From Bradyrhizobium arachidis (GTDB lineage: Bacteria; Pseudomonadota; Alphaproteobacteria; Rhizobiales; Xanthobacteraceae), in the NCBI RefSeq assembly GCF_015291705.1, contig NZ_CP030050.1, positions 2,976,001 to 3,040,000 on the forward strand: 64,000 nucleotides of DNA, given 5' to 3'. Below the pieces are notes generated by a model that was not told where the DNA came from, did not search any database, and was given only the letters and a program-made list of their open reading frames with translations. This document shows positions 53,317-61,820 of the stretch, in pieces. Within the stretch, counting starts at the first letter, position 1. Each line of letters opens with the position of its first letter. Position numbers and translations under genes: made by a program.

Positions 53317-54375
53317 ATGAGAATCGCTATCTCCGCTCTGCGCCGGCTGGTTGCCGGGCTCCGTGCAAGACGTCGGCAACTTGGCCTCGCCGCCCTCGGT
53401 CTGACAGGGCTCTTCGGAAGTGCTATGGCCGAGCCGCAGCTCGAGAAGACCGAGATCCGCTACCAGGGCTGGGCTGGGCAGGTGACCTTCATCGAGCTGG
53501 CTGACGACCTCGGCTATCTCGCGCCGCTCAAGCTCAAATGGGTCGGCAACACTATCAGCGGACCGCAGGACATCCAGACCGTCGTCACCGGCGATATCGA
53601 CATCGGTGGCGCTTTCTACGGCGCGATCATCAAGCTGATCGCCGCCAAGGCGCCGATCAAGGCAGTGGTCGGCTATTACGGCTCGGACGACAACACCTAC
53701 AGCGGCTACTACGTGAAGGAGGATAGTCCGATCAAGACCGCGCGGGACCTGATCGGCAAGAAGGTCGCGGTCAATACGCTGGGAGCGCACCATGAATTCG
53801 TGCTGCGCGAGTACCTGGCTCGCAACGGCCTGACGCCGGCGGACGCGAAGCAGGTGACGCTGGTTGCGATCCCGCCGGTCACGGGTGAGCAGGCGCTGCG
53901 GCAGGGGCAGGTCGAGCTTAGCACGCTCGGCGGCGTCCTGCGTGACAAGGCACTCGAGCGCGGCGGCATTCGGCGGCTGTTTGCGGATACGGACGTCTTC
54001 GGGAACTTCACCGGAGGGGCCTATGTGCTGCGGGACAAGTTCATCAAGGACAATCCGAACACGTCCCGCAAGCTGATCGAGGGCGTGTCTCGTGCCATCG
54101 ACTGGGCTCAGACAACGTCGCCGGAGGAGGTCCGCGCCCGCTTCGAACGCATCGTCGCGGATCGCAAGCGCAACGAGGACGCCACCCCGATCAAGTACTG
54201 GAAGAGCACGGGCGTCGCGACCAAGGGCGGCGTGATCGGCGATGCCGAGCTCCAGGTCTGGATCGACTGGCTGGTCAGGGATGGCTTGCTGAAGCAGGAC
54301 CAGCTCAAGCCGTCGGATCTCTACACCAACGAGTTCAACTATTTCCGCCCGGGCAAGACCGCGGAGGCCAAATGA
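53317..54375 (+). CDS. SsuA/TauA-like ABC substrate-binding protein
   Basis: A 352-residue periplasmic binding protein. The N-terminus has a long basic region (LRRLVAGLRARRRQ) before the hydrophobic core LGLAALGLTGLFGSAMA and a likely AMA-EP cleavage site. Core: EIRYQGWAGQVTFIELADDL, VTGDIDIGGAFYGAIIKLIA and DLIGKKVAVNTLGAHHEFVL. The ATG at 53317 has GGAG with 8-base spacing (GTG at 53308 overlaps that site). Its stop overlaps the ATPase start (ATGA). Likely delivers the substrate of the adjacent TauD-type dioxygenase. Confidence 0.82.
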   Translation: MRIAISALRRLVAGLRARRRQLGLAALGLTGLFGSAMAEPQLEKTEIRYQGWAGQVTFIELADDLGYLAPLKLKWVGNTISGPQDIQTVVTGDIDIGGAFYGAIIKLIAAKAPIKAVVGYYGSDDNTYSGYYVKEDSPIKTARDLIGKKVAVNTLGAHHEFVLREYLARNGLTPADAKQVTLVAIPPVTGEQALRQGQVELSTLGGVLRDKALERGGIRRLFADTDVFGNFTGGAYVLRDKFIKDNPNTSRKLIEGVSRAIDWAQTTSPEEVRARFERIVADRKRNEDATPIKYWKSTGVATKGGVIGDAELQVWIDWLVRDGLLKQDQLKPSDLYTNEFNYFRPGKTAEAK

Positions 54376-55232
54376 CGACGGCCAAGATCCGCTTCGAACA
54401 TGTCCGCAAGGAGTTCCTGGTCCGCGGCAAGGACGGCGGACCGGCGCAGCGCTTCACCGCGCTCGACGACATCACGCTCGATGTGCGTGCAGGCGAATTC
54501 CTTGCGCTGGTCGGGCCGAGCGGCTGCGGCAAGTCGACCCTGCTGGACCTGCTCGGGGGCCTGACGACGCCGAGCAGCGGCCGCATCCTGCTCGATGGCA
54601 AGGTCATCGAGGGACCGGCGCGCGACCGCGGCATCGTGTTCCAGCAATATGCGCTGTTTCCATGGCGCACGGCTGCGCAGAATGTCGAGTTTGGGCTCGA
54701 CATTGCCGGCCTGAAAGCCAGGGAGCGGCGGGAGACGGCGCTGTATTATCTCGACCTGGTCGGTCTGTCCGGCTTCGCCGACCGGTATCCGCACGAGCTC
54801 TCCGGCGGCATGAAGCAGCGCGTCGCGATCGCCCGCAGCCTTGCCTACGATCCGGAGGTGCTGCTGATGGACGAGCCGTTCGCGGCGCTCGATGCACAGA
54901 CGCGAGAGACTCTCCAGGGAGAGCTGCTGCGGATCTGGCGCCGCACCGGAAAGACCATTCTGTTCATCACCCACGGTATCGACGAAGCCGTGGTCCTGGG
55001 CCAGCGCGTGGCGGTGATGACCTCGCGCCCCGGCCGCATCAAGCAGGTCATCGATATTCCCGATGAGCTGCACAGCGAGACCGAGGATGTACGATCGCTG
55101 CCCGGGTTCGGGCATGTCAGGCACGAGGTGTGGTCCTTGCTGCGCGACGAGGTCTTGAAGGCGCAAGGCTCCCAGGCCGCGATCTCGGACGGCGAGCGGA
55201 TCGCAAAGGCGAAGGAGCTTGCTCATGTCTAA
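54372..55232 (+). CDS. SsuB/TauB-type ABC transporter ATPase
   Basis: A 286-residue ATPase: Walker A GPSGCGKS near residues 52-59, Q-loop VFQQYALFPW, signature LSGGMKQRVA, Walker B VLLMDEPFAALDA and FITHGIDEAVVLG (switch His followed by Gly rather than Asp). A C-terminal extension of about 40 residues is poorly conserved. ATGA overlap with the binding-protein gene and 8-base overlap with the permease gene. Confidence 0.87.
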   Translation: MTTAKIRFEHVRKEFLVRGKDGGPAQRFTALDDITLDVRAGEFLALVGPSGCGKSTLLDLLGGLTTPSSGRILLDGKVIEGPARDRGIVFQQYALFPWRTAAQNVEFGLDIAGLKARERRETALYYLDLVGLSGFADRYPHELSGGMKQRVAIARSLAYDPEVLLMDEPFAALDAQTRETLQGELLRIWRRTGKTILFITHGIDEAVVLGQRVAVMTSRPGRIKQVIDIPDELHSETEDVRSLPGFGHVRHEVWSLLRDEVLKAQGSQAAISDGERIAKAKELAHV

Positions 55233-56091
55233 TCTGGAGATCTTGACGCTGCTGGAGCTGGCCGAGGGAAGCCCGAAGGATCGGGCCGCGCAGCGCGGCG
55301 GCGCGATCACGGCGGTCACGGGCGGCCTGGTACGATGGTTCGCCATCTTCGGGCAACGATCCCTGCTGCTGCTGCTGTTCCTCGCCGTCTGGGAAACGGC
55401 GCCGCGCTTCGGTCTCATCGACGTGACCTTCCTGCCGCCGTTCTCCGAGGTGATCGTCGCGGGCTGGCAGCTTGCACAGAGTGGGGAGCTCTATGACGAC
55501 GTCGGTGCCAGTCTGCTTCGGGCCCTGAGCGGTTTCCTGATCGCCATCGTCCTGTTCGTGCCGTTGGGTGTGCTGACGGGGTGGTACGCCCGGCTTGGCG
55601 ATATCCTGAACCAGATCATCGAGATCGCGCGTAACACGGCGCCGCTTGCGCTGCTGCCGGTCTTCATCCTGTTGCTCGGGATCGGCGAACTGTCGAAGGT
55701 CACCATGGTGGTCTACAGCTGCGCCTGGCCGCTGCTGCTCAATACGATCGCGGCGGTCCGCCAGGTCGATCCGCTTCTGGTCAAGTCGGCGCGGACGATG
55801 GGGGCGACGCCGAGCCAGTTGTTCCGGAAGGTGATCCTGCCGGCGTCGCTGCCGACGATCTTCGTCGGCATCCGCCTGGCCAGCGCCTCGGCGATGCTGG
55901 TGCTGGTCGCGTCCGAGATGGTGGGCGCGAAATCCGGGCTCGGCTATCTCATCATCAACAGCCAGTACAGTTTCCTGATCCCTCAGATGTATTTCGGCAT
56001 CCTCGGAATCACCGTGATCGGCCTCGCCTTCAACGCAATCCTCGAGGCGCTGGAGCGTCGCCTGATGCGCTGGAAGGCGCCGGCTGTCTAG
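55225..56091 (+). CDS. SsuC/TauC-type ABC permease
   Basis: A 288-residue permease with a soluble N-terminal region of about 40 residues, then LLLLLFLAVWETAPRFG. Family blocks: RNTAPLALLPVFILLLGIGE and TPSQLFRKVILPASLPTIFV. The ATG at 55225 has AGGAG 8 bases upstream. Last gene of the TauD operon; its stop codon overlaps the end of the convergent serine acetyltransferase gene by four bases. Confidence 0.86.
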   Translation: MSNLEILTLLELAEGSPKDRAAQRGGAITAVTGGLVRWFAIFGQRSLLLLLFLAVWETAPRFGLIDVTFLPPFSEVIVAGWQLAQSGELYDDVGASLLRALSGFLIAIVLFVPLGVLTGWYARLGDILNQIIEIARNTAPLALLPVFILLLGIGELSKVTMVVYSCAWPLLLNTIAAVRQVDPLLVKSARTMGATPSQLFRKVILPASLPTIFVGIRLASASAMLVLVASEMVGAKSGLGYLIINSQYSFLIPQMYFGILGITVIGLAFNAILEALERRLMRWKAPAV

Positions 56092-57014
56092 CCTTGCTTA
56101 TTGCGGACCGTGGCCTGGGTCACGATGCTGTTCGGCGGCACAGTCTGGGTCAGCCAGACATTGCCGCCGATCGTCGATCCGCGACCGATGGTGATCCGGC
56201 CCAAAATCGTAGCGCCGGCATAGATGACGACGTCGTCTTCCACGATCGGATGGCGGGCGTCGCCCTTGATCAAACTGCCATCGTCGTCGGTCGGAAAGTG
56301 ACGGGCGCCGAGCGTGACGGCCTGATAGACGCGGACGTTGTCGCCTATGATTGCCGTCTCGCCGATGACCACGCCGGTGCCGTGGTCGATGAAGAAGCCC
56401 GAACCGATGCTCGCGCCGGGGTGAATGTCGATCCCGGTGCGGGTATGCGCGATCTCGGCGATCAGGCGAGCGATAAGCCGGGCACCCAGCCCGTGCAGGA
56501 TGTGGGCGAGGCGGTGATGAATGATCGCTGTCATCCCGGGATAGCCGATCAGGATCTCGGGGAAATTGCGGGCGGCGGGGTCTCCGACGAAGGCGGCCCT
56601 GAGGTCATTGATGAGGAGCCCGCGCACGATCGGCAGTCGCGAGCCGAATGTCCGGGTCAGTTCTATGGCGTCCTCGCGGCGGAAGCCGGCGGTGAGTTCG
56701 TCGCCGATGAAGAGGGCGCCGCGATGGATCTGGTCGCACAACGAGTCCAGGGCGACGCTGAGGGTATTTCCGACAAAATAGTCGATATTCTCGCCGTCGA
56801 GCTCAGAGCGACCGTAATGCCGTGGAAACAGTGCTGCCGTGAGGCCATCGAGGACCGCCTCCAGCGCTTCGCGCGATGGGGCCTGGCGGGCTTCGCCATC
56901 CCTGCGAATGCTGTGTGTCTCCTCCCGGGAGACACGTAGCTCGGCCACGATCCGGTCGAGCTGCCACCGCCTGGAAGTGGGCTCCAGGTCCGAGGTCGGG
57001 ATTTCGCGTTTCAT
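56088..57014 (-). CDS. cysE: Serine O-acetyltransferase (EpsC/CysE type)
   Basis: A 308-residue enzyme that makes O-acetylserine from serine and acetyl-CoA, the acceptor for sulfide in cysteine synthesis. After a helical N-terminal domain of about 190 residues come hexapeptide repeats of the left-handed beta-helix: DIHPGASIGSGFFIDHGTGV, VIGETAIIGDNVRVYQAVTL and IVEDDVVIYAGATILGRITI. The two His of IHPGAS and IDHGTG are the family's active-site residues. The start at 57014 follows GAGGG. The long N-terminus resembles EpsC-type proteins. Last gene of the minus-strand operon that starts at 61564. Confidence 0.88.
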   Translation of the reverse strand: MKREIPTSDLEPTSRRWQLDRIVAELRVSREETHSIRRDGEARQAPSREALEAVLDGLTAALFPRHYGRSELDGENIDYFVGNTLSVALDSLCDQIHRGALFIGDELTAGFRREDAIELTRTFGSRLPIVRGLLINDLRAAFVGDPAARNFPEILIGYPGMTAIIHHRLAHILHGLGARLIARLIAEIAHTRTGIDIHPGASIGSGFFIDHGTGVVIGETAIIGDNVRVYQAVTLGARHFPTDDDGSLIKGDARHPIVEDDVVIYAGATILGRITIGRGSTIGGNVWLTQTVPPNSIVTQATVRNKQG

Positions 57015-57060
57015 GCTGCCCTCGTTTGATGCGGGAGCTCGAGAAGCTGCAGGAGTGCTC

Positions 57061-57633
57061 CTACCTGACATGCGCCAGAGGGATGCTGATCTCGGCGAGC
57101 AAGTCCAGATCGAAATCGTGCTTTATCTCGATGTATTGACCGTTCCAGTATACCAGTCCCGACAACTGGGGCGACAGTTCGAAGCTCAAGATGCTGCCGA
57201 CGATGATCCCATGCGAATACCGCTCGATGATCTCCTCCACTTGGCACTCGACTGTCGCCAGTGAATTGCCAAGCAGGGGGACGCCGGATAGCCCAGCCGT
57301 CCAGGCGACGCCTTCATACCGCTGCGCCCCCTTGAGTCTGCCATTGCTGAATCGGTTCGCGAGCTCCTGCTGGTCGGATCCGAGGATGTTGACCCCGAAC
57401 ACCCTGTGACGCTCAATCGGGGCAAAGGACGAAGCCTGCCGATTGACGCTGACCAGCACGCGCGGCGGGCTCGCGCTCAGCGAGGTCAGCGACGTGACCG
57501 TCATCCCCGTGATGTCGTCATCGCGGCCGGCCGTGATGATGCTGACGCCGCCGGCGAGGCGGCGCATCACGGTGCGGAACTGGTGCTCGATCTCATTGCT
57601 GTCAGTGACCAGATGGATGTCCGACTTTCCCAT
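57061..57633 (-). CDS. Flavin reductase-like domain protein
   Basis: A 190-residue flavin reductase (FMN-binding split barrel). FRTVMRRLAGGVSIITAGRD, GMTVTSLTSLSASPPRVLVS and NRQASSFAPIERHRVFGVNI are the hallmark blocks. It probably supplies FMNH2 to the flavin monooxygenases of the region; it is the only clear flavin reductase in the window. AAGGAGAG precedes the ATG at 57633. It sits between the SfnB-like gene and cysE in the operon. Confidence 0.88.
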   Translation of the reverse strand: MGKSDIHLVTDSNEIEHQFRTVMRRLAGGVSIITAGRDDDITGMTVTSLTSLSASPPRVLVSVNRQASSFAPIERHRVFGVNILGSDQQELANRFSNGRLKGAQRYEGVAWTAGLSGVPLLGNSLATVECQVEEIIERYSHGIIVGSILSFELSPQLSGLVYWNGQYIEIKHDFDLDLLAEISIPLAHVR

Positions 57634-57679
57634 GTCTGTCTCTCCTTGCATCGGACCATCGAATGCGGCGCCATCTTGC

Positions 57680-58912
57680 CTAGAAGAAGCCCTTCGCCGG
57701 CAGGGGCGTGCCGCTGATCTCGTACTGGCCGATCGAGCGCGCCTTGTAGGTCGTCGGATTGTGCGAGGACAGCGTCCGCGCATTGCGCCAGTGGCGATCG
57801 AAATTGGTAACCTTCTTGGTCGCGGAAGCGCCGCCGACGTCGAACAGCAGGCTGCCGCCGCGGATCGCGAAATCGTCGGCGACGATCTTGGCCTTGGCCG
57901 AGAGCAGCGCGGCGGTGTGGGCGGCCTCCGCGGCGTTCGCTGCGCCCGCGTCGAAGGCGTCGGTTGCAACGTCCAGCGCCTCGGCAGCCGCCAGCACCAC
58001 GGTTTCGGCCGCAAACGCACCGCTTGCGATCTGGCCGACGGTCTGCTGAAGCAGGGGGTCGTCGGTCGGAATTTCGGTCGGCGCGTAATAGAAGGTGCGC
58101 TTGCGCGATTGGATCAGGGCAGTGGCGTCACGCAGGGTCGCCCGCGCGATGCCGGCAACGACCGCAGTCAGGAACAGCTGGGCGAACGTGTTGGAGTAGG
58201 CAACGCCGTAGCCCGTGTCGGGCGTGTCGAAGACGATCTCCTGGCGTTTGACCTTGACGTTACGGAAATGCGTTGTGCCGGTTGCAGTGAGCCGCTGTCC
58301 GAGCCCATCCCAGTCGTCGACCAGCTCGATGCCGTCGCGCTTGATCGGAACGATGGTCGCGCCGCTGGTGCCATCAGGATCGGCGGCGCGGACGAGGACG
58401 TAATCTGAATACAGTGTGCCGGTGCTGTAATATTTGGTCCCGTTCAGGAAGTAGTCGCCGTTTCCGTCAGGCGTGAAGGTCGTCCCCGGCGTGACATTGC
58501 CGACGCGGGGGCTTTCGAGCTCGGTGGTGGCGAGCCCGATGATGGCGCCTTCGGCGACCGCCTTCTGCCACGCGCGGCTCTGCTCGTCCTTGGGCGTACG
58601 CACCAGCCGTTCCACCACGCTGAAATGGTTGCGCAGGATATGCGCGACATTGGCGTCGGCCTCGCCGAGGCGAATCACGAAAGCGAAGAGATCGCGGATC
58701 GTGCTGCCCGCGCCGCCGGCGTTCACCGGAAGCCGCAAGGCGCCGAGACGGGCGCGGCGGATGAGATCGATGACATCGAAGGGCAGCACGCGGTCGCGTT
58801 CGCGCGCGCTTGCCCCCTCGGCGATCTGGTTGAGCAACGCCTCCAGCTCCGGCGAGGCGGTCTTGAGCGGCTCCGATGTGCCGAGGGAGGGAGCGGATAC
58901 GGTCTTGTTCAT
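57680..58912 (-). CDS. Acyl-CoA-dehydrogenase-fold monooxygenase (SfnB/DszC-like)
   Basis: A 410-residue DszC/SfnB subgroup protein: IDLIRRARLGALRLPVNAGG, LGEADANVAHILRNHFSVVE, LNGTKYYSTGTLYSDYVLVR, DDWDGLGQRLTATGTTHFRN and FDRHWRNARTLSSHNPTTYK. It lies 22 bases downstream of the binding-protein gene and 46 bases upstream of the flavin reductase gene, so a monooxygenase plus reductase pair is likely. Natural substrate unknown; SfnB/SfnC-type proteins belong to dimethylsulfone and methanesulfonate use. Confidence 0.83.
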   Translation of the reverse strand: MNKTVSAPSLGTSEPLKTASPELEALLNQIAEGASARERDRVLPFDVIDLIRRARLGALRLPVNAGGAGSTIRDLFAFVIRLGEADANVAHILRNHFSVVERLVRTPKDEQSRAWQKAVAEGAIIGLATTELESPRVGNVTPGTTFTPDGNGDYFLNGTKYYSTGTLYSDYVLVRAADPDGTSGATIVPIKRDGIELVDDWDGLGQRLTATGTTHFRNVKVKRQEIVFDTPDTGYGVAYSNTFAQLFLTAVVAGIARATLRDATALIQSRKRTFYYAPTEIPTDDPLLQQTVGQIASGAFAAETVVLAAAEALDVATDAFDAGAANAAEAAHTAALLSAKAKIVADDFAIRGGSLLFDVGGASATKKVTNFDRHWRNARTLSSHNPTTYKARSIGQYEISGTPLPAKGFF

Positions 58913-58934
58913 GATTGGCCTGTTGGTCGCGTTC

Positions 58935-59939
58935 TCAGAGCTGGGCGAGATGGTCGGTCACCTTGACCGGCTCGGGCAAAACCTTGCGGGCGACGAGCCA
59001 GTCGGCAGCCTTTTGCAGCTCGCTGATGAAGCGCTCGTCGTTGACGCCGAAGTAGCGATACTGGCGCTTCAGCGCGATGAACTGGTCGCGAACCTCGTCG
59101 CTGTACTTGCCCGCTTTCTGGGCAATGTACTCGGCGTCCTTGCCGTTCTCCGAGATCCACTTGCCTTCGGCGCGGAACGTATCGTTTACGGCGCGGACGA
59201 GGGCAGGGTTGTCGGTCGCGAATTTGCGGGTGGTGAGGTAAGACGTGTAGTCGATCTGGAAGTCGAGATCGCGACCCTCAAGGAAGATGTCGTGCGCCTT
59301 GTATTCAAGCCGGGCAATGTCGACGCCGGGGCTCCACATCGACCAGGCGTCGACCTTGCCCGAGGCGAGGGCGGGCGCCGCATCGGGCGGATTGAGATAG
59401 ACGAACTTGACTTTGGACCGGTCGACCTTGTGCTTCTCGAGCGCTGCGACCAGCAGGAATTCGCCGAGGCCGGAGCGGTTGACCGCGACCGACTTGCCGA
59501 CGAGGTCCTCGATCTTGTCGATGCCGGAACCGTCCTTGGCGATGATTGCCGTGGTGCGCGGCTCGTAGACCACGAACTGGGTGAACACCAGCGGTGAGCC
59601 CGCGATGATCGCGGCCAGCGCCGGCGTCGTGCTGCCGCCGAAGCTGAAGTCGGCGCTGCCGCCGGTGACCGCCTGCAAGGTCGGGGCGTGGTTCGGGAAG
59701 GGCCCGAGCCATTCGACCTTGATGCCGTCCTTGGCCAGCATTTTCTCGAACTCGCCGCGCTCCTTGGCGATCAGATTGAGGCCGCTCAGGCCCCAGGTCA
59801 GGCGAACGGTGTCGGTGGTCCGGCCAGGCGCGGCCTGGGCGAATTCGCTGATATTCATGCCGGCGAGCGCGCCAATTCCGAAGGCTGCGGAGCCGAGAAA
59901 GCTGCGCCGGGATGGTTTGGCGATTGAGTAGTCGGACAT
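58935..59939 (-). CDS. SsuA-like ABC substrate-binding protein
   Basis: A 334-residue aliphatic sulfonate binding protein. Signal: PSRRSFLGSAAFGIGALAGM, Tat-like. Core: LIAKERGEFEKMLAKDGIKV, GGSADFSFGGSTTPALAAII, LVGKSVAVNRSGLGEFLLVA and ASGKVDAWSMWSPGVDIARL follow SsuA closely. GGAAGG is 6 bases before the ATG. It is 18 bases downstream of the ATPase gene. Confidence 0.87.
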   Translation of the reverse strand: MSDYSIAKPSRRSFLGSAAFGIGALAGMNISEFAQAAPGRTTDTVRLTWGLSGLNLIAKERGEFEKMLAKDGIKVEWLGPFPNHAPTLQAVTGGSADFSFGGSTTPALAAIIAGSPLVFTQFVVYEPRTTAIIAKDGSGIDKIEDLVGKSVAVNRSGLGEFLLVAALEKHKVDRSKVKFVYLNPPDAAPALASGKVDAWSMWSPGVDIARLEYKAHDIFLEGRDLDFQIDYTSYLTTRKFATDNPALVRAVNDTFRAEGKWISENGKDAEYIAQKAGKYSDEVRDQFIALKRQYRYFGVNDERFISELQKAADWLVARKVLPEPVKVTDHLAQL

Positions 59940-59957
59940 ATTTGCCTTCCGGATGAA

Positions 59958-60686
59958 CTAATTGGGAGAGTGGGAAACCACGCCAAGCTCGCCGAGGAGC
60001 TCGGCGCGCGAGATGGGTATCGAGCCGTCACGCCCGGCGCGATGCTCGAAAGCGATGGCGCCGTTCCGCATCACCAGGATACGGTCGGCGAGCGCAATTG
60101 CCTCATCGACGTCGTGCGTGACGAGCAGAACGCCCGGCTGATGGTTGGCGACGAGCTCGCGAACGAGTTCATGCATGCGGATGCGGGTGAGCGCGTCCAA
60201 TGCGGCAAACGGCTCGTCGAGCAGCAGAAGCTCGGGCTGCTGGACCAGCGCGCGGGCAAGCGCGACGCGCTGGGCCTGTCCGCCGGAAAGATTACGCGGC
60301 CAATCGTCGAGACGGTCGCCGAGGCCGACCTCTGTCAGCGCTTCGGCCGCGCGTTCGCGCGCGTCCGGCACCCGCAGGCCAAGCGAGACGTTGCGCCAGA
60401 GGCTGTCCCAGGGCAGGAGCCGGTGCTCCTGGAACACTACCGCCGGCCGCCGCGGCGCGACGATGCGGCCGCCTTGAATCGAATCGAGACCCGCGAGCGC
60501 CCGCAATAGCGTGGTCTTGCCGCAGCCGCTCTCGCCAAGCAACGCAACGAACTCGCCTCGCTCGATGCGCAGGTTCAGCTTTTCGATCACGGCGCGGCTG
60601 CCGTAGCTGCGCACGAGATTGCTGACAACGACGGCGGGTCCGGCTTCGAATGAGGCAGCCGACAGCGGAGCGACGTGCGCGTTCAT
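59958..60686 (-). CDS. SsuB-type ABC transporter ATPase
   Basis: A 242-residue ATPase close to SsuB: Walker A GESGCGKT (about residues 52-59), VVFQEHRLLPWDSLWRNVSL, signature LSGGQAQRVALARALVQQPE, Walker B LLLLDEPFAALDALTRIRMH and VTHDVDEAIALADRILVM. The ATG at 60686 overlaps the permease stop (ATGA). The combination LLPWDSLW and short length fits E. coli SsuB better than the other ATPases of this window. Confidence 0.88.
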   Translation of the reverse strand: MNAHVAPLSAASFEAGPAVVVSNLVRSYGSRAVIEKLNLRIERGEFVALLGESGCGKTTLLRALAGLDSIQGGRIVAPRRPAVVFQEHRLLPWDSLWRNVSLGLRVPDARERAAEALTEVGLGDRLDDWPRNLSGGQAQRVALARALVQQPELLLLDEPFAALDALTRIRMHELVRELVANHQPGVLLVTHDVDEAIALADRILVMRNGAIAFEHRAGRDGSIPISRAELLGELGVVSHSPN

Positions 60687-61564
60687 CGTGCTGCTCCGTA
60701 GTTCGGATGCCAGGCGAGCAGGCGCCGTTCGAGGAAGCGCGCGATGCCGTCGGCTGCGACGCCAATCAGCGCATAAATCACGATCGTCAGCATGATCACG
60801 TCGGTGCGCAGGAATTCGCGCGCGTCCATGGCAAGAAAACCGATACCCGACTGCGCGCCGATGGTTTCGGCTACGACCAGCGCAAGCCATGCCGTCGCCA
60901 GCGCATAGCGGACCCCGGTCAGGATCGACGGTAATGCGCCGGGAAGGATGATCCGTCGGATCAGCTGGATAGAGCTCAGGCCTTGGACGCGGCCGAGCTC
61001 GAGCAGTTTTGGGTCGACCTGGCGGATACCGAGGACCGTGTTGATGTAGATCGGGAAGGTGACGCCGAGGGCCACAAGGAAGATTTTTTGCGTCTCACCA
61101 ACGCCAAGCCAGACGATGACCAGGGGTAGGGCTGCGAGGAACGGAATGGCCCTGATCATCTGCACGCTGCGGTCGATTGCGGCTTCGGCAATCTTTGAGA
61201 AGCCGACGAGAATGCCAAGGCCGCCACCGACGGCCGTGCCGATCGCGAATCCCGCCGCCGCCCGCAGCAAGCTCACGCCGAGGTCGTTGAGCAGTGTCCC
61301 CGTGGTCGCAAGCTTGAACGCGGTCCGGATCACCTTGCTCGGCGCGGGCAGGACTTGCGGCGAGAGCCATCCCGCCTGCGCCAGCCATTCCCAGATGACG
61401 ACAAGCACGACCGGGGCGAACCACGACAGAAGCTGAAGGCCGCGAGCGCCAAGCTTGCTTTTCGGAGCGGTCGGAGCGAGTGCGTTGTCGCCGCCTTGCG
61501 ACGACGGCGCGCTGTCCGCACCGATCACGGTGCGGTAGATGCCGCTCAGTTCGATATTGCTCAA
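60683..61564 (-). CDS. SsuC-type ABC permease
   Basis: A permease of about 293 residues: LLSWFAPVVLVVIWEWLAQA, QMIRAIPFLAALPLVIVWLG and contact loop SSIQLIRRIILPGALPSILT. I place the start at a TTG (61564) with GAGG 8 bases upstream; the open frame extends to 61681, but that part has no permease character. First gene of a six-gene operon (permease, ATPase, binding protein, SfnB-like, flavin reductase, cysE). Divergent from the SsuD-like monooxygenase. Confidence 0.82.
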   Translation of the reverse strand: MSNIELSGIYRTVIGADSAPSSQGGDNALAPTAPKSKLGARGLQLLSWFAPVVLVVIWEWLAQAGWLSPQVLPAPSKVIRTAFKLATTGTLLNDLGVSLLRAAAGFAIGTAVGGGLGILVGFSKIAEAAIDRSVQMIRAIPFLAALPLVIVWLGVGETQKIFLVALGVTFPIYINTVLGIRQVDPKLLELGRVQGLSSIQLIRRIILPGALPSILTGVRYALATAWLALVVAETIGAQSGIGFLAMDAREFLRTDVIMLTIVIYALIGVAADGIARFLERRLLAWHPNYGAAR

Positions 61565-61661
61565 GACGCGAGACCTCGTTTTACGCGCTGCATTCGATGC
61601 ATGCGATGTGACGCCAATCACTTGCCGTCTCGACAAAATGTCCCACGAAATCGAGCTCACA

Positions 61662-61679
61662 GAAATAGAGCGGTATTTC
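61662..61679. promoter_or_regulatory. Perfect AT-rich inverted repeat between divergent sulfur operons
   Basis: GAAATA, six bases, TATTTC: a perfect 6-base dyad, 98-115 bases before the permease start and 142-159 before the divergent monooxygenase start. Good candidate operator for coordinate control of both directions. Confidence 0.35.
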
Positions 61680-61820
61680 AATTGTCGTCAGATCCGGAGT
61701 GATCTGCTGTCGTCGCCGCGTGGATGCGCGACAAAGAAAATCTTTTGATGCAGGTCTGCTTGAACTTGCGCCAGCCATTGGCGAGAACGCTCAAAGTCGA
61801 GAGAGTTACGGGAGAGCATA

